Below are positions 42,829 to 50,973 of a stretch of DNA of 64,000 nt, one piece after another. The number at the start of each line of letters is the position of its first letter. Position 1 is the stretch's first letter. The notes under the pieces were generated by a model. The model searched no databases. It saw nothing but the letters and a program-made list of their open reading frames with translations, and was not told the DNA's origin. The position numbers were made by a program, and so were the translations under genes. Source of the stretch: A37T11 sp964546645 (GTDB lineage Bacteria > Bacteroidota > Bacteroidia > Sphingobacteriales > Sphingobacteriaceae); the NCBI GenBank assembly GCA_964546645.1, contig CAZJKM010000001.1:1-64000 (forward strand), in the 5' to 3' direction.

Positions 42829-42868
42829 ATAAATCAATCCACTAATCAACCAATCCATTAATCAACTA
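42829..42868 (-). repeat. Octamer array TAGTTGAT type at the aspartate kinase stop
   Basis: Read on the minus strand: TAGTTGAT, TAATGGAT, TGGTTGAT, TAGTGGAT, TGATTTAT, five 8-bp units. The aspartate kinase stop codon TAG is the first triplet of the first unit. Together with the array at 41566 it flanks the methyltransferase gene in inverted orientation. Confidence 0.85.
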
Positions 42869-44134
42869 GTAGGCAACAGGCCTGACCAGCATCTGGCAGG
42901 TGTATCCGTTTTTTACCTCCAGTACGATTTCTTTATTAACCAACACGCGGTTAATCGTTTCCTGGTTATAGTAGCGGATGGTAACCAATTCAAGTCCCGC
43001 CTGGCAGGTAACGTCATAGCGCTCTTTCAGGCTTTCAACCAGGGCAGATATCATATCGGGATGGTCATCGGCACTGACAGAAAAGCTCACAGCACTGTTA
43101 TGCATCATGTTGATTTTAACCTTATGCCGGTGAAACAGGTTAAAAATCTGTCCGAAATTATCTTCCATGATAAAGGAAAAGTCTTTCGGCAGGATGGAGA
43201 TCATCACCTGGTTGACCTTAAAAATAAAAGAGGGCACCGGTAAGGTCCCTTTATTTTTCCGGATATAGGTGCCACTGCTGCCCTGGTCAATAAACGACCG
43301 GACAATCAGTGGGATATTTTTATTCTGTAGTGGCTTGATGGTCTTCGGATGGATCACCGTAGCACCGTAGTACGTCAGCTCGATGGCATCAAGGTACGAC
43401 AGTTCCGGAATAAGCTCGGTATGGTCAAACCACTTGGGGTCCGCATTCAGTATACCGGGTACATCTTTCCAGATCGTCACGTCTTCCGCATCCAGGCAGG
43501 AGGCAAAGATAGCGGCGGTATAGTCGGAGCCTTCACGCCCGAGTGTCGTGGTAAAATTTTCAGAAGTGCTGCCAATGAACCCCTGGGTGATCAGTGTGCC
43601 CTCTTGCAACAGGGATGGTATACGCTGTCGGATGGCCTGTTCTGTTTCAGTCCATCGGACGTTTGCTTCCCGGTAATTATTATCCGTATGGATATAATCA
43701 CGCGCATCCATCCAATGGCAACGGTAGCCTGCCTCCGAGAGATAGGCACTTACGATGCGTGAGGAAAGCAATTCGCCCACGGAGACAATCTGATCATAAA
43801 GATAATCAAACGGATCCTGTGCGGGTTCTTCCAGTATCCATTCTATTTCGACAAACGTATTGGCAATTTCATCAAAAACCGGATGGGATACATCAGGGAA
43901 TAGTTCGTGCAGCACCTGCTGGTGCTTATCCTTCACCTGTTGCAGCAGGTCATTCGTTTCCGGTTTATCGTTGAAATAGGCCATACACAAGGCCTCCAGC
44001 ATATTGGTGGTTTTCCCCATAGCGGAGACCACTACCAGCAGCTGTTCGTGGGGAAACAGGTTGAGGATACGGGCTATGTTGCGAACCCCGTCGGCATCTT
44101 TCACAGATGCGCCTCCGAATTTAAAAACGCGCAT
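42866..44134 (-). CDS. lysC: Aspartate kinase
   Basis: 422 residues. VFKFGGASVKDADGVRN is the kinase nucleotide loop, VVVSAMGKTTN the next strand, GREGSDYTAAIFASCLDAEDVTIWKDVPGILNADP the conserved active-site stretch. ACT-type regulatory domains follow (about 300-422). It phosphorylates aspartate for lysine, threonine and methionine synthesis; feedback inhibition through the ACT domains is expected but the effector cannot be read. It is monofunctional, without a homoserine dehydrogenase part. Confidence 0.92.
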   Translation of the reverse strand: MRVFKFGGASVKDADGVRNIARILNLFPHEQLLVVVSAMGKTTNMLEALCMAYFNDKPETNDLLQQVKDKHQQVLHELFPDVSHPVFDEIANTFVEIEWILEEPAQDPFDYLYDQIVSVGELLSSRIVSAYLSEAGYRCHWMDARDYIHTDNNYREANVRWTETEQAIRQRIPSLLQEGTLITQGFIGSTSENFTTTLGREGSDYTAAIFASCLDAEDVTIWKDVPGILNADPKWFDHTELIPELSYLDAIELTYYGATVIHPKTIKPLQNKNIPLIVRSFIDQGSSGTYIRKNKGTLPVPSFIFKVNQVMISILPKDFSFIMEDNFGQIFNLFHRHKVKINMMHNSAVSFSVSADDHPDMISALVESLKERYDVTCQAGLELVTIRYYNQETINRVLVNKEIVLEVKNGYTCQMLVRPVAY

Positions 44135-44142
44135 GCCGGCAG

Positions 44143-44973
44143 TTAGTTTTTTCTTTCATTTAACGATGCAATCAGTTTTTTAGCCAATGGCGACAGCATC
44201 CGCTCTATATCGCTGTACGGCACGGAAAGCGGTGTCCTTCCTGCCACGTATGGCTTTATTTCGTATACATTGTACAGGAAGTGCAGACTGTCAGGCAGTA
44301 GTGTGAAGTTTTCGGTAACGGTAAACAGTCCGTCCTCAAAAAAATAGTCATTTTTCAGGCTGGCGGTGTCCGACAGGGATTCATTTTTACGGAAATACCG
44401 TTCTGCCACAGCATTGAGCTCTTTCCGGTATTCATCGGGAATGATATCATGCAGGCGCACTTCCGCATTTGCTGCCAGATCGTAGTTGGTAAACAAGATT
44501 CCGTGGTTACCGTGCGCACCTCCGGTGTAATTGTAAAACTGCACCTCCAGCCCTAAGTAAACAGGAGTGATGTGCTTCACGTGCGCATTGGTTTCCGACG
44601 TCCATATGCGGGGATAAGGATCCCTGGGGTAAAACTGATCGAAATCGCGGATGAATGCCTCGCCGACCTTCTCAAGGGTTGCGTACACGTTATCAGGATT
44701 ATCGTTTACAATAATGCTGCTCTTGACAAACTGGTTCAGCGTATCGTTGGCAAAAACGGGATAGGTAGCGCGGTAAAAACTGGTATCGGTGGTTTCAGCT
44801 GTTTTTACGATATTTTCACTGCGCTTCTCGTATGTTTTATACTTATAAATCAATGTGTCCGCGGCAACAGCTGTTGTTTCCGTCTGTTGCCGTTCTCCGG
44901 ATGGGTTCTGGCAGGATACAACAGCCCATATGGCAGCGAAAGCGAAGTATACCGGTCTCTTTTTCATAAACAT
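44143..44973 (-). CDS. DUF3298/DUF4163 lipoprotein
   Basis: 276 residues with a lipoprotein signal peptide (FAFAAIWAVVSC). The DUF4163 part (YPVFANDTLNQFVKSSIIVND) is followed by the DUF3298 part with YTGGAHGNHGILFTNYDL and LHDIIPDEYRKELN. The same pair of domains forms the extracytoplasmic half of RsiV-type anti-sigma factors that bind lysozyme; here there is no sigma-binding part. A second ATG two codons in (44967) has better spacing from AGAAAG. It precedes lysC by 8 bp. Confidence 0.8.
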   Translation of the reverse strand: MFMKKRPVYFAFAAIWAVVSCQNPSGERQQTETTAVAADTLIYKYKTYEKRSENIVKTAETTDTSFYRATYPVFANDTLNQFVKSSIIVNDNPDNVYATLEKVGEAFIRDFDQFYPRDPYPRIWTSETNAHVKHITPVYLGLEVQFYNYTGGAHGNHGILFTNYDLAANAEVRLHDIIPDEYRKELNAVAERYFRKNESLSDTASLKNDYFFEDGLFTVTENFTLLPDSLHFLYNVYEIKPYVAGRTPLSVPYSDIERMLSPLAKKLIASLNERKN

Positions 44974-45000
44974 TCTTTCTGTTATACGATGAACCTGCTG

Positions 45001-45453
45001 TTAACCTGTTTCTGTACTGAGTGAAACAGTAATCCATTCATGATCAAATTTAGCGCCATATTTTTCATAAAAATGGATAGCGGGTTCGTTCCAATCCAGT
45101 ACCTGCCATACCATTCCGCTGTATTGCCTTTCCTTACATTCCTGCCATACCCGGTCAAACAGCGCTTTGCCGATTCCCTGCCCACGCATACTCTCGGTGA
45201 CAATCAGATCTTCCAGAAACAGTCGTCGTCCTTTCCAGGTGGAATAACGGAGATAATATAATGCAAGACCTATTAGCAGACCGTTCTCTTCCGCGACAAA
45301 TGCCTCCCAGACCGGCCTGTCGCCAAAACCGGCTTCCTCGAACTCGTGCAGGCTGACGGTGACTTCTTCCGGGGCCCGTTCGTATAACGCCAGTTCCCTG
45401 ATTAGTTCCATCATGTGCGGACAATCTTCTTTTGTGGCTTTCCGGATGGTCAT
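45001..45453 (-). CDS. GNAT-family N-acetyltransferase
   Basis: 150 residues. TIRKATKEDCPHMMELIREL is the usual N-terminus. The acetyl-CoA loop is in ESMRGQGIGKALFDRVWQE, after LFLEDLIVTE, and the WNEPAIHFYEKYGAKF block closes the fold. It resembles diamine/spermidine-type acetyltransferases (PEEVTVSLHEFEEAGFG), so a small amine is a possible substrate. Its ATG lies 2 bp from a heptamer array and has no usual ribosome-binding site. Confidence 0.88.
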   Translation of the reverse strand: MTIRKATKEDCPHMMELIRELALYERAPEEVTVSLHEFEEAGFGDRPVWEAFVAEENGLLIGLALYYLRYSTWKGRRLFLEDLIVTESMRGQGIGKALFDRVWQECKERQYSGMVWQVLDWNEPAIHFYEKYGAKFDHEWITVSLSTETG

Positions 45454-45455
45454 TT

Positions 45456-45490
45456 TAGTCGATAGTTGGTAGTCGTTAGTCGATAGTCGT
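45456..45490 (+). repeat. Heptamer array TAGTCGW
   Basis: Five 7-bp units TAGTCGA, TAGTTGG, TAGTCGT, TAGTCGA, TAGTCGT on the plus strand, ending 2 bp from the GNAT start codon. In the GNAT transcript the array is read as the complement (for example ACGACTA) and forms the whole 5' leader next to the start. Confidence 0.85.
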
Positions 45491-45505
45491 TAACTCTGCA
45501 AGGTA

Positions 45506-45532
45506 TTTTCAAATCTTCAAATTTTCAAATCA
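45506..45532 (-). repeat. Octamer array overlapping the end of yggS
   Basis: On the minus strand GATTTGAAAATTTGAAGA and one further TTTGAAAA, three units. The last codons of yggS and its TGA stop (45517-45519) are inside the array. The array ends in ATACCTTGCA, a flank also seen with small changes at two other arrays. Confidence 0.85.
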
Positions 45533-46203
45533 GTCAATCCCCTCGATCCGAAGATCGTGCTCCCCAACCTGACCATGTTGCTTCCCTGTTCGATGGCGAT
45601 TTTATAATCGGAAGACATACCCATGGACAGGATGCGGAAGGAATCGTTGTTCCGGAAAAAACTTTGTTTGATACCGTCAAATAACGTTTTCAGCTCATAA
45701 AATTCATCCCTGATCATCCGTTCATTATCCGTATTGCTGGCAATGCCCATTATCCCGGTAATACGCACGTTTGCAAGCAAAGAGAACGTTGCTGAGCGCA
45801 GCAATTCAATCAGTTCATCGTACTCCAGCCCGAATTTGGTGTCTTCATCCGCAATATATACCTGGAGCAGACAGTCAATGGTACGGTTGTTTTTTGCAGC
45901 TTGTTTGTCTATCTCCTGTAACAGGCGTAGGCTATCCACCGATTCTATCAGACTGATAAAAGGAGCAATGTACTTGACCTTATTGGTTTGCAGGTGACCG
46001 ATCAGATGCCATTCAATATCTTTCGGCAGTTCTTCCTGCTTTTTCACCAGTTCCTGGACCATATTTTCCCCAAAAGCCCGCTGCCCCGCATGGTAGGCTT
46101 CCGCTATATCAGACACCGGTTTCGTTTTTGATACGGCGACTAGTTTTACACCAATGCTTTCTGTTTCCTTTCGTATTCTCTTTAGGTTGTCGGCAATACT
46201 CAT
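45517..46203 (-). CDS. yggS: YggS-family PLP homeostasis protein
   Basis: 228 residues of the PLP-binding half-barrel. LVAVSKTKPV has the cofactor Lys; FGENMVQEL, WHLIGHLQTNK, LSMGMSSDYKIAIEQGSNMVRLGSTIFG are signatures. YggS/PLPHP controls the free pyridoxal phosphate pool and amino-acid balance. The family normally ends close to IFGxR; here the final residues DLKI are encoded by the octamer repeat, so the native stop was probably replaced. Confidence 0.93.
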   Translation of the reverse strand: MSIADNLKRIRKETESIGVKLVAVSKTKPVSDIAEAYHAGQRAFGENMVQELVKKQEELPKDIEWHLIGHLQTNKVKYIAPFISLIESVDSLRLLQEIDKQAAKNNRTIDCLLQVYIADEDTKFGLEYDELIELLRSATFSLLANVRITGIMGIASNTDNERMIRDEFYELKTLFDGIKQSFFRNNDSFRILSMGMSSDYKIAIEQGSNMVRLGSTIFGSRGLTDLKI

Positions 46204-46275
46204 ATGTACGTTGTTATCCTCCTCATTTCAACGATACTGAGTAGATGCCACGGCAAATATATCAGTACCTTTTCG

Positions 46276-46283
46276 TAAATTTG
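46276..46283 (+). promoter_or_regulatory. -7 box of the DUF4296/mutS2 unit
   Basis: Exact TAAATTTG 15 bp before the DUF4296 ATG; no clear TTG at the -33 position. Confidence 0.5.
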
Positions 46284-46298
46284 CTGCTAAATTAGCAA

Positions 46299-47009
46299 AT
46301 GCAGGGATTTATTAAGGGTATTCTGGTTCTCATTTTTTTTGCGGGATGTGGCGAGCGCTCACCTCGGGGGATCATCCCGGAAAAGAAAATGACAGCGGTG
46401 CTGATGGATGTCCATCTGGCCGATGCCTATAGCAGCAGTGTGCCGATGGATTCCATGAGAGCATTGCAGCATAGTTTGTATGAAGGTATCTATCAAAAAT
46501 ACGGAACCGACTCGACAGGGCTGCGGGCCAGCCTGGAATATTATGCTTCCCGCCCCCAGATTATGGATGCCCTGTATTCCAAAGTAAATCAGGGCTTGCA
46601 GAAGCTGGTCGACCGGGAACAGGATATCGAAAATGAAAAAATGAGGCAGGTGCAGATCCAGGACTCCATACGATTGGCCGCGGAGCAGGATAGCCTGCGA
46701 AAGATAGCACGCGATTCGGCTGACTTTAAAGAGAAGCGTTACCTGCTGCACTGGTTGCATGCGGATTCCGTTAAACTGAAACCTGGTGAGTGGACCAAAG
46801 AGCGTTACCGGGGAGATTTCCTGAACCGGTTCGGGTATCCGGTATGGCATGAATTGCCGGCGGAGGATACAACAGCACCGGCTGATAGCGTCGGTGCAAT
46901 CGTTCCGGCACCTGTCTCTGGTCAGATTTCGGGGGCAGTGCATGACACCTTGTCCAAACCAGCGCAACCATTGAAAATTAAAAAACAAATAACGCCCGCA
47001 ACGAGGTGA
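46299..47009 (+). CDS. DUF4296 lipoprotein
   Basis: 236 residues with a short lipoprotein signal (VLIFFAGC). The DUF4296 core follows: IIPEKKMTAVLMDVHLADAY, then SLYEGIYQKYGTDSTGLRASLEYYASRP and the helical ALYSKVNQGLQKL. The C-terminal third is charged and Pro/Ala-rich. The family is found only in Bacteroidota and has no known function. mutS2 starts 20 bp downstream. Confidence 0.8.
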   Translation: MQGFIKGILVLIFFAGCGERSPRGIIPEKKMTAVLMDVHLADAYSSSVPMDSMRALQHSLYEGIYQKYGTDSTGLRASLEYYASRPQIMDALYSKVNQGLQKLVDREQDIENEKMRQVQIQDSIRLAAEQDSLRKIARDSADFKEKRYLLHWLHADSVKLKPGEWTKERYRGDFLNRFGYPVWHELPAEDTTAPADSVGAIVPAPVSGQISGAVHDTLSKPAQPLKIKKQITPATR

Positions 47010-47029
47010 ATGATAGGAGAGTATAACGC

Positions 47030-49396
47030 ATGATCTATCCGGATAATGCCGTGGACAAGCTTGGTTTTACAGCAGTAAAGGAACGTGTAAAAGGTTTTTG
47101 CCTGAGTGAAATGGGGCGACAGCTGCTCGATAAGGTACAACCGCTTATTAACTTTGAGCAGATCGACCGGTTTTTGCGGCAGGCGTATGAGTTCAGGGAG
47201 TTATTGGTGCACGATGCTCCCCTGCCCATAGAACACCTGTATCCGATACGCACCCTCGCTGAAAAAGCCCGGGTAGAGGGGGTATTCCTGACAGAGGATG
47301 AGTTTTTCAGGATATTATTGTCCTTAAGAACCGTGTTTGGTATTATCCATTATTTCAATGAACGGGAAGACCGGTACCCGAATCTGGAAATTTTATTTGA
47401 ACACCTGCCGATTGAGAAAGGGCTGCTGCGCAGTATCGAGCGCGTACTGGATGTACACGGGAAGATGAAACCGAATGCATCCCAGGCCCTGGCTGATATC
47501 ACTGCCGGAATTACAAAGGCTGAACAGGAAGCCCGCAAACGCATTGACCAGGTATTCAGGGAGGCACAACGCAGCGGGTGGACGGCTGATGGCGGACTTA
47601 CGATCCGTGACGGGCGCTTGTGCATCCCCGTACTGGCAGAGAACAAACGGAAGCTGAAGGGATTTATCCACGATGAATCGGCTTCAGGTCAGACAGCCTA
47701 TATAGAACCGGAAGAGGTCTTTCACCTCAACAATAAAGTCAGGGACCTGGAGTTTGACCGGCGGCGGGAGGTCATCCGTATCCTTACGATGCTTACCGAT
47801 GAACTGCGTCCGGGTATCCCCTTGTTATTATCTTACCACAGCCTGCTGAGCAAGCTTGATTTTGTACGGGCAAAGGCACTATTTGCTTTGGAAATCGGAG
47901 CCGAAATGCCCGAGTTGGTGCGTGAGCCGGTGCTGACATTGTCTAACGCCCGGCATCCGCTGCTGTACCTGAGTCTGAAAAAAGAAGGACAGACCGTAGT
48001 ACCCCTGTATATGAAGATCGACGAAAAGCAACGTATGATCGTTGTATCTGGGCCTAATGCAGGTGGTAAATCCGTGAGTATGAAAACCATTGGCCTATTG
48101 CAGCTGATGGTGCAGTCAGGACTGCTGATTCCGGCGGATGCGGAATCCAGAACCGGGATTTTCCGTCAGTTTTTCGTGGATATCGGCGACGACCAGTCGA
48201 TAGAAAGTGACCTGAGCACGTACAGTGCCCATCTGACGAAAATGAAATATTTCACCGAGCATGCCAATAGCCGGACGCTGGTGCTGATTGATGAGTTTGG
48301 TACCGGAACGGATCCGCAGTTCGGAGGTCCCATTGCCGAAGCCGTACTGGAAGTGCTGAACAGGAAAAAAGTAAAAGGAGTGATTACCACCCATTACTCC
48401 AACCTGAAAGGATATGCCAGCGCAGCGGAAGGAGTGGAGAATGCTTCGATGGTGTTTGATAACGCAGCTATGAAGCCACTTTATATTTTGGAGACAGGCA
48501 AACCTGGCAGTTCGTATGCTTTTGAAATTGCGCAGAAAACCGGCCTTCCGGCTGAAGTGCTGGCAGCGGCGCGGCAGAAAGTCGGTGCACAGCAAAAGCG
48601 GGTAGATACCTTGTTGGTTGATCTGGAGCGTGATAAAAAAGAGATGTACGATATGCGCCTGTCTCTGCAACGGGAACGGAAACTGCTGGATGCTCTTAAG
48701 GAGGAGAACCAGACACTGCAGCAGTACTTGGCAGAAAATAAGAAAAACATCCTGAAGCAGGCAAAGTCGGAGGCACAGGAGATCATCCGTAACGCAAACA
48801 AACTGGTGGAAAATACGATTTCCGGTATCCGGGAATCCGGCGCAGATAAAGAGAAGACGCGGACACTGCGGCGCCAATTACAGCAGGAACTGGACAGGCA
48901 TATGGTAAAAGAGCCCTCGCCTGTCGATAAAAAGGCGGCGGCTCCGGCGATTGTGATCGGCGATTGGGTTCGAATCGCTGACAGCGGAGCCACTGCACAG
49001 GTAATAGAAATCAGCAAGAATAATGCGATATTGGCTATGGGAGAGCTGCGTACCGTTGTCAAAATGCAGCGCCTGGAAAAGGTAGCAACCAAAGAGGTGC
49101 CGAAGTCGGTCCGTAAATCAGCTGCCGGCGTCAGTGCAGAGAGCTTGGCTTCGTTTCATCCGGAAGTGGATGTACGTGGGCTGCGTACGGATGCGGCTTT
49201 GTATGAGATCGAAAAATACCTGGACAGGGCTATTATGATGAGCTTCCCGAACCTGAAAATTATCCATGGTAAAGGCGATGGTATTTTACGGAAAATGATA
49301 CGGGAATACCTGCGCAAATACAAGGAAGTGGATCGGCTGGAAGACGAGCACGCAGACCGGGGAGGGGATGGAATTACGTATGTGTATTTTAGTTGA
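47030..49396 (+). CDS. mutS2: MutS2 endonuclease/ATPase
   Basis: 788 residues. A core/lever region with clamp comes first, then the ATPase: Walker A VSGPNAGGKSVSMKT (near 342-356) and Walker B LVLIDEFGTGTDPQFGG, with the TTHYSNLKGYA switch. A coiled coil (about 525-640) and the C-terminal Smr nuclease domain follow (VDVRGLRTDAALYEIEKYLD and IIHGKGDGILRKMI). MutS2 suppresses recombination and in some bacteria rescues collided ribosomes. The MutS mismatch-binding N-terminus is absent, as expected. The stop codon TGA is followed at once by an octamer array. Confidence 0.94.
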   Translation: MIYPDNAVDKLGFTAVKERVKGFCLSEMGRQLLDKVQPLINFEQIDRFLRQAYEFRELLVHDAPLPIEHLYPIRTLAEKARVEGVFLTEDEFFRILLSLRTVFGIIHYFNEREDRYPNLEILFEHLPIEKGLLRSIERVLDVHGKMKPNASQALADITAGITKAEQEARKRIDQVFREAQRSGWTADGGLTIRDGRLCIPVLAENKRKLKGFIHDESASGQTAYIEPEEVFHLNNKVRDLEFDRRREVIRILTMLTDELRPGIPLLLSYHSLLSKLDFVRAKALFALEIGAEMPELVREPVLTLSNARHPLLYLSLKKEGQTVVPLYMKIDEKQRMIVVSGPNAGGKSVSMKTIGLLQLMVQSGLLIPADAESRTGIFRQFFVDIGDDQSIESDLSTYSAHLTKMKYFTEHANSRTLVLIDEFGTGTDPQFGGPIAEAVLEVLNRKKVKGVITTHYSNLKGYASAAEGVENASMVFDNAAMKPLYILETGKPGSSYAFEIAQKTGLPAEVLAAARQKVGAQQKRVDTLLVDLERDKKEMYDMRLSLQRERKLLDALKEENQTLQQYLAENKKNILKQAKSEAQEIIRNANKLVENTISGIRESGADKEKTRTLRRQLQQELDRHMVKEPSPVDKKAAAPAIVIGDWVRIADSGATAQVIEISKNNAILAMGELRTVVKMQRLEKVATKEVPKSVRKSAAGVSAESLASFHPEVDVRGLRTDAALYEIEKYLDRAIMMSFPNLKIIHGKGDGILRKMIREYLRKYKEVDRLEDEHADRGGDGITYVYFS

Positions 49397-49430
49397 TTTG
49401 AAGATTTGACAATTTGAAGATTTGAAAATT
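49397..49430 (+). repeat. Octamer array after mutS2
   Basis: Units TTTGAAGA, TTTGACAA, TTTGAAGA, TTTGAAAA in the sense direction, starting on the base after the mutS2 stop. It is complementary to the array at 49548, so the 3' UTR could fold into a long stem with a loop of about 117 nt. No gene is seen in the loop (49431-49547). Confidence 0.9.
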
Positions 49431-49547
49431 GTCCTGATCGGGATTAAACGTATAAAAACTTAATTTTCATTTATATTATATTTTCGTGGATGTTCGTCAG
49501 CCTTACTGTCAGGCTTTTAATCATCCAGCCTATCACGCTTGCAGGCA

Positions 49548-49571
49548 TTTTCAAATTCTCAAATCTTCAAA
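49548..49571 (-). repeat. Octamer array after the Cys-rich micro-gene
   Basis: On the minus strand TTTGAAGA, TTTGAGAA, TTTGAAAA start on the base after the TGA stop of the micro-gene, again in the sense direction. The array ends in TGCCTGCAAG, similar to the flanks of two other arrays. Confidence 0.9.
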
Positions 49572-49742
49572 TCATCTCTTCGGGCATTTCCGGCACCGTT
49601 TCCCTTTTTTATACTTTTTACAGCACTTTTTGAATTCACACGAGGCACAGGCATACGGGTTCAGCCCTTTTCTGTGTGCCGGGTCTGTGGGTACGGTATG
49701 GTCAAATGAGCAATTTTCTCCGTAAATACTGCAGCAACTCAT
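49572..49742 (-). CDS. Cys-rich micro-protein (56 aa)
   Basis: A short frame on the minus strand from ATG at 49742 (or ATG at 49745) to TGA at 49572. Nine of 56 residues are Cys, arranged as a CC pair at 3-4, C11, CxxC at 32-35, CC at 40-41 and CxxC at 50-53. The C-terminus is very basic (KKCCKKYKKGKRCRKCPKR). This is a plausible small zinc-binding, perhaps RNA- or DNA-binding protein. Pairs of CxxC and absence of a signal peptide favour zinc over disulfides. It is convergent with mutS2. No promoter was recognised between it and scoA (49743-49849). Confidence 0.6.
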   Translation of the reverse strand: MSCCSIYGENCSFDHTVPTDPAHRKGLNPYACASCEFKKCCKKYKKGKRCRKCPKR

Positions 49743-49849
49743 CATATCTCAATCGGTTACAAAGTTAAAAACAATAATTTAGAATAATTCTATTTTTTGA
49801 AAAAAGCCGGGTGGTTTGTATCTTGCCCGCATCGGTTAAAAACCAGATC

Positions 49850-50545
49850 ATGATTAATAAAACGGTAAAAAACGCTGAGGAGGCTATTGGTGACATCCGG
49901 GACGGAATGACGCTGATGCTGGGAGGGTTCGGCCTTTGTGGTATCCCTGAGAACTGCATTGCGGCATTAGTAAAAAAGGGCGTATCGGGTCTTACCTGCA
50001 TATCAAACAATGCGGGAGTCGATCATTTTGGTATCGGCCTGATGCTGCACCAACGACAGGTAAGGAAGATGATCGCTTCCTATGTGGGTGAAAATGCTGA
50101 GTTTGAGCGACAGTTGCTCACCGGAGAATTGGAGGTAGAGCTGATACCGCAGGGAACATTGGCTACCCGTTGTCTGGCCGCCGGTTATGGCATGCCCGCT
50201 ATTTTTACCCCTGCAGGGGTAGGAACGGAAGTGGCAGAGGGAAAAGAGGTACGCAATTTTGGCGGTAAGGAATACCTGATGGAAATGGCCTTTGAAGCTG
50301 ATTTTGCACTTGTCAAAGCCTGGAAAGGTGATACTGCCGGCAATCTTGTTTATCGGCATACTGCACGGAACTTCAATCCGCTGATGGCGATGGCCGGTAA
50401 AGTCACGATCGCTGAAGTGGAAGAGCTGGTGCAACCCGGAGAGCTGGATCCCGATCAGATCCATACACCCGGTATTTATGTGCACCGTATTTTTCAGGGG
50501 ATAAACTATGAAAAGCGGATTGAACAGCGGACAGTCAGGATTTGA
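49850..50545 (+). CDS. scoA: 3-oxoacid CoA-transferase subunit A
   Basis: 231 residues. IRDGMTLMLGGFGLCGIPENCI is the conserved N-terminus; NNAGVDHFGIGLML, GENAEFERQLLTGELEVELIPQGTLATR and TPAGVGTEVAEGKEV are typical. With ScoB it moves CoA from succinyl-CoA to acetoacetate in ketone-body or branched-chain degradation. The ATG at 49850 was chosen because similarity starts there. The stop codon TGA (50543-50545) lies inside the first unit of an octamer array. In most bacteria subunit B follows directly; here a four-helix-bundle gene intervenes. Confidence 0.92.
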   Translation: MINKTVKNAEEAIGDIRDGMTLMLGGFGLCGIPENCIAALVKKGVSGLTCISNNAGVDHFGIGLMLHQRQVRKMIASYVGENAEFERQLLTGELEVELIPQGTLATRCLAAGYGMPAIFTPAGVGTEVAEGKEVRNFGGKEYLMEMAFEADFALVKAWKGDTAGNLVYRHTARNFNPLMAMAGKVTIAEVEELVQPGELDPDQIHTPGIYVHRIFQGINYEKRIEQRTVRI

Positions 50546-50564
50546 GGATTTGAGGATTTGAAAA
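50541..50564 (+). repeat. Octamer array, left flank of the four-helix-bundle gene
   Basis: Three 8-bp units TTTGAGGA, TTTGAGGA, TTTGAAAA; the scoA stop is inside the first. It is inverted relative to the array at 50974-51057, with which it can pair over about 24 bp if G-U pairs are allowed. Confidence 0.9.
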
Positions 50565-50603
50565 TGGGTTGATGGAGAATGCTCAGGTAACAAATAATCA
50601 GTT

Positions 50604-50966
50604 ATGAGGGATGACAAAGATAATCTTATTGTTTCGCTGACATTTGCCTTTTCACTTCATATCATTGAATTTGTGGAGGTGTTGCAGGAGCATCGGAAAT
50701 TTAACATGGCTAATCAATTATTTCGTTCGGGAACTTCCATTGGCGCGAATGTAAAAGAAGCCCAAAATGCAGAAAGCAAGATAGATTTTATTCATAAACT
50801 GAAAATAGCAGCCAAAGAAGCTGATGAAACACAATACTGGTTGCAGTTATGTGGAGAAAGTTCTTCGTATCCTGATCCTAGCAAGACATTACATACTGAA
50901 GTTGAAACGATCATTAAAGTACTATCCAAAATAATAGCAAGTTCAAAAAGACCGCTCCGCCAGTAA
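50604..50966 (+). CDS. Four-helix-bundle protein (S23/IVP, TIGR02436 type)
   Basis: 120 residues, all helical. QLFRSGTSIGANVKEAQNAE and HKLKIAAKEADETQYWLQL are the hallmark blocks of the protein first found in intervening sequences (IVS) of 23S rRNA of spirochaetes and relatives, and related to the Avd accessory protein of diversity-generating retroelements. These proteins bind nucleic acid as a pentameric barrel. Stand-alone copies are common in Bacteroidota and their job is unknown. This copy interrupts the scoA-scoB operon and is flanked by inverted octamer arrays. Confidence 0.93.
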   Translation: MRDDKDNLIVSLTFAFSLHIIEFVEVLQEHRKFNMANQLFRSGTSIGANVKEAQNAESKIDFIHKLKIAAKEADETQYWLQLCGESSSYPDPSKTLHTEVETIIKVLSKIIASSKRPLRQ

Positions 50967-50973
50967 CCATTAG

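Noticed and set aside
49431..49547. Possible small RNA between the two octamer arrays after mutS2
   Set aside because: No promoter box or conserved structure could be seen apart from the arrays themselves.
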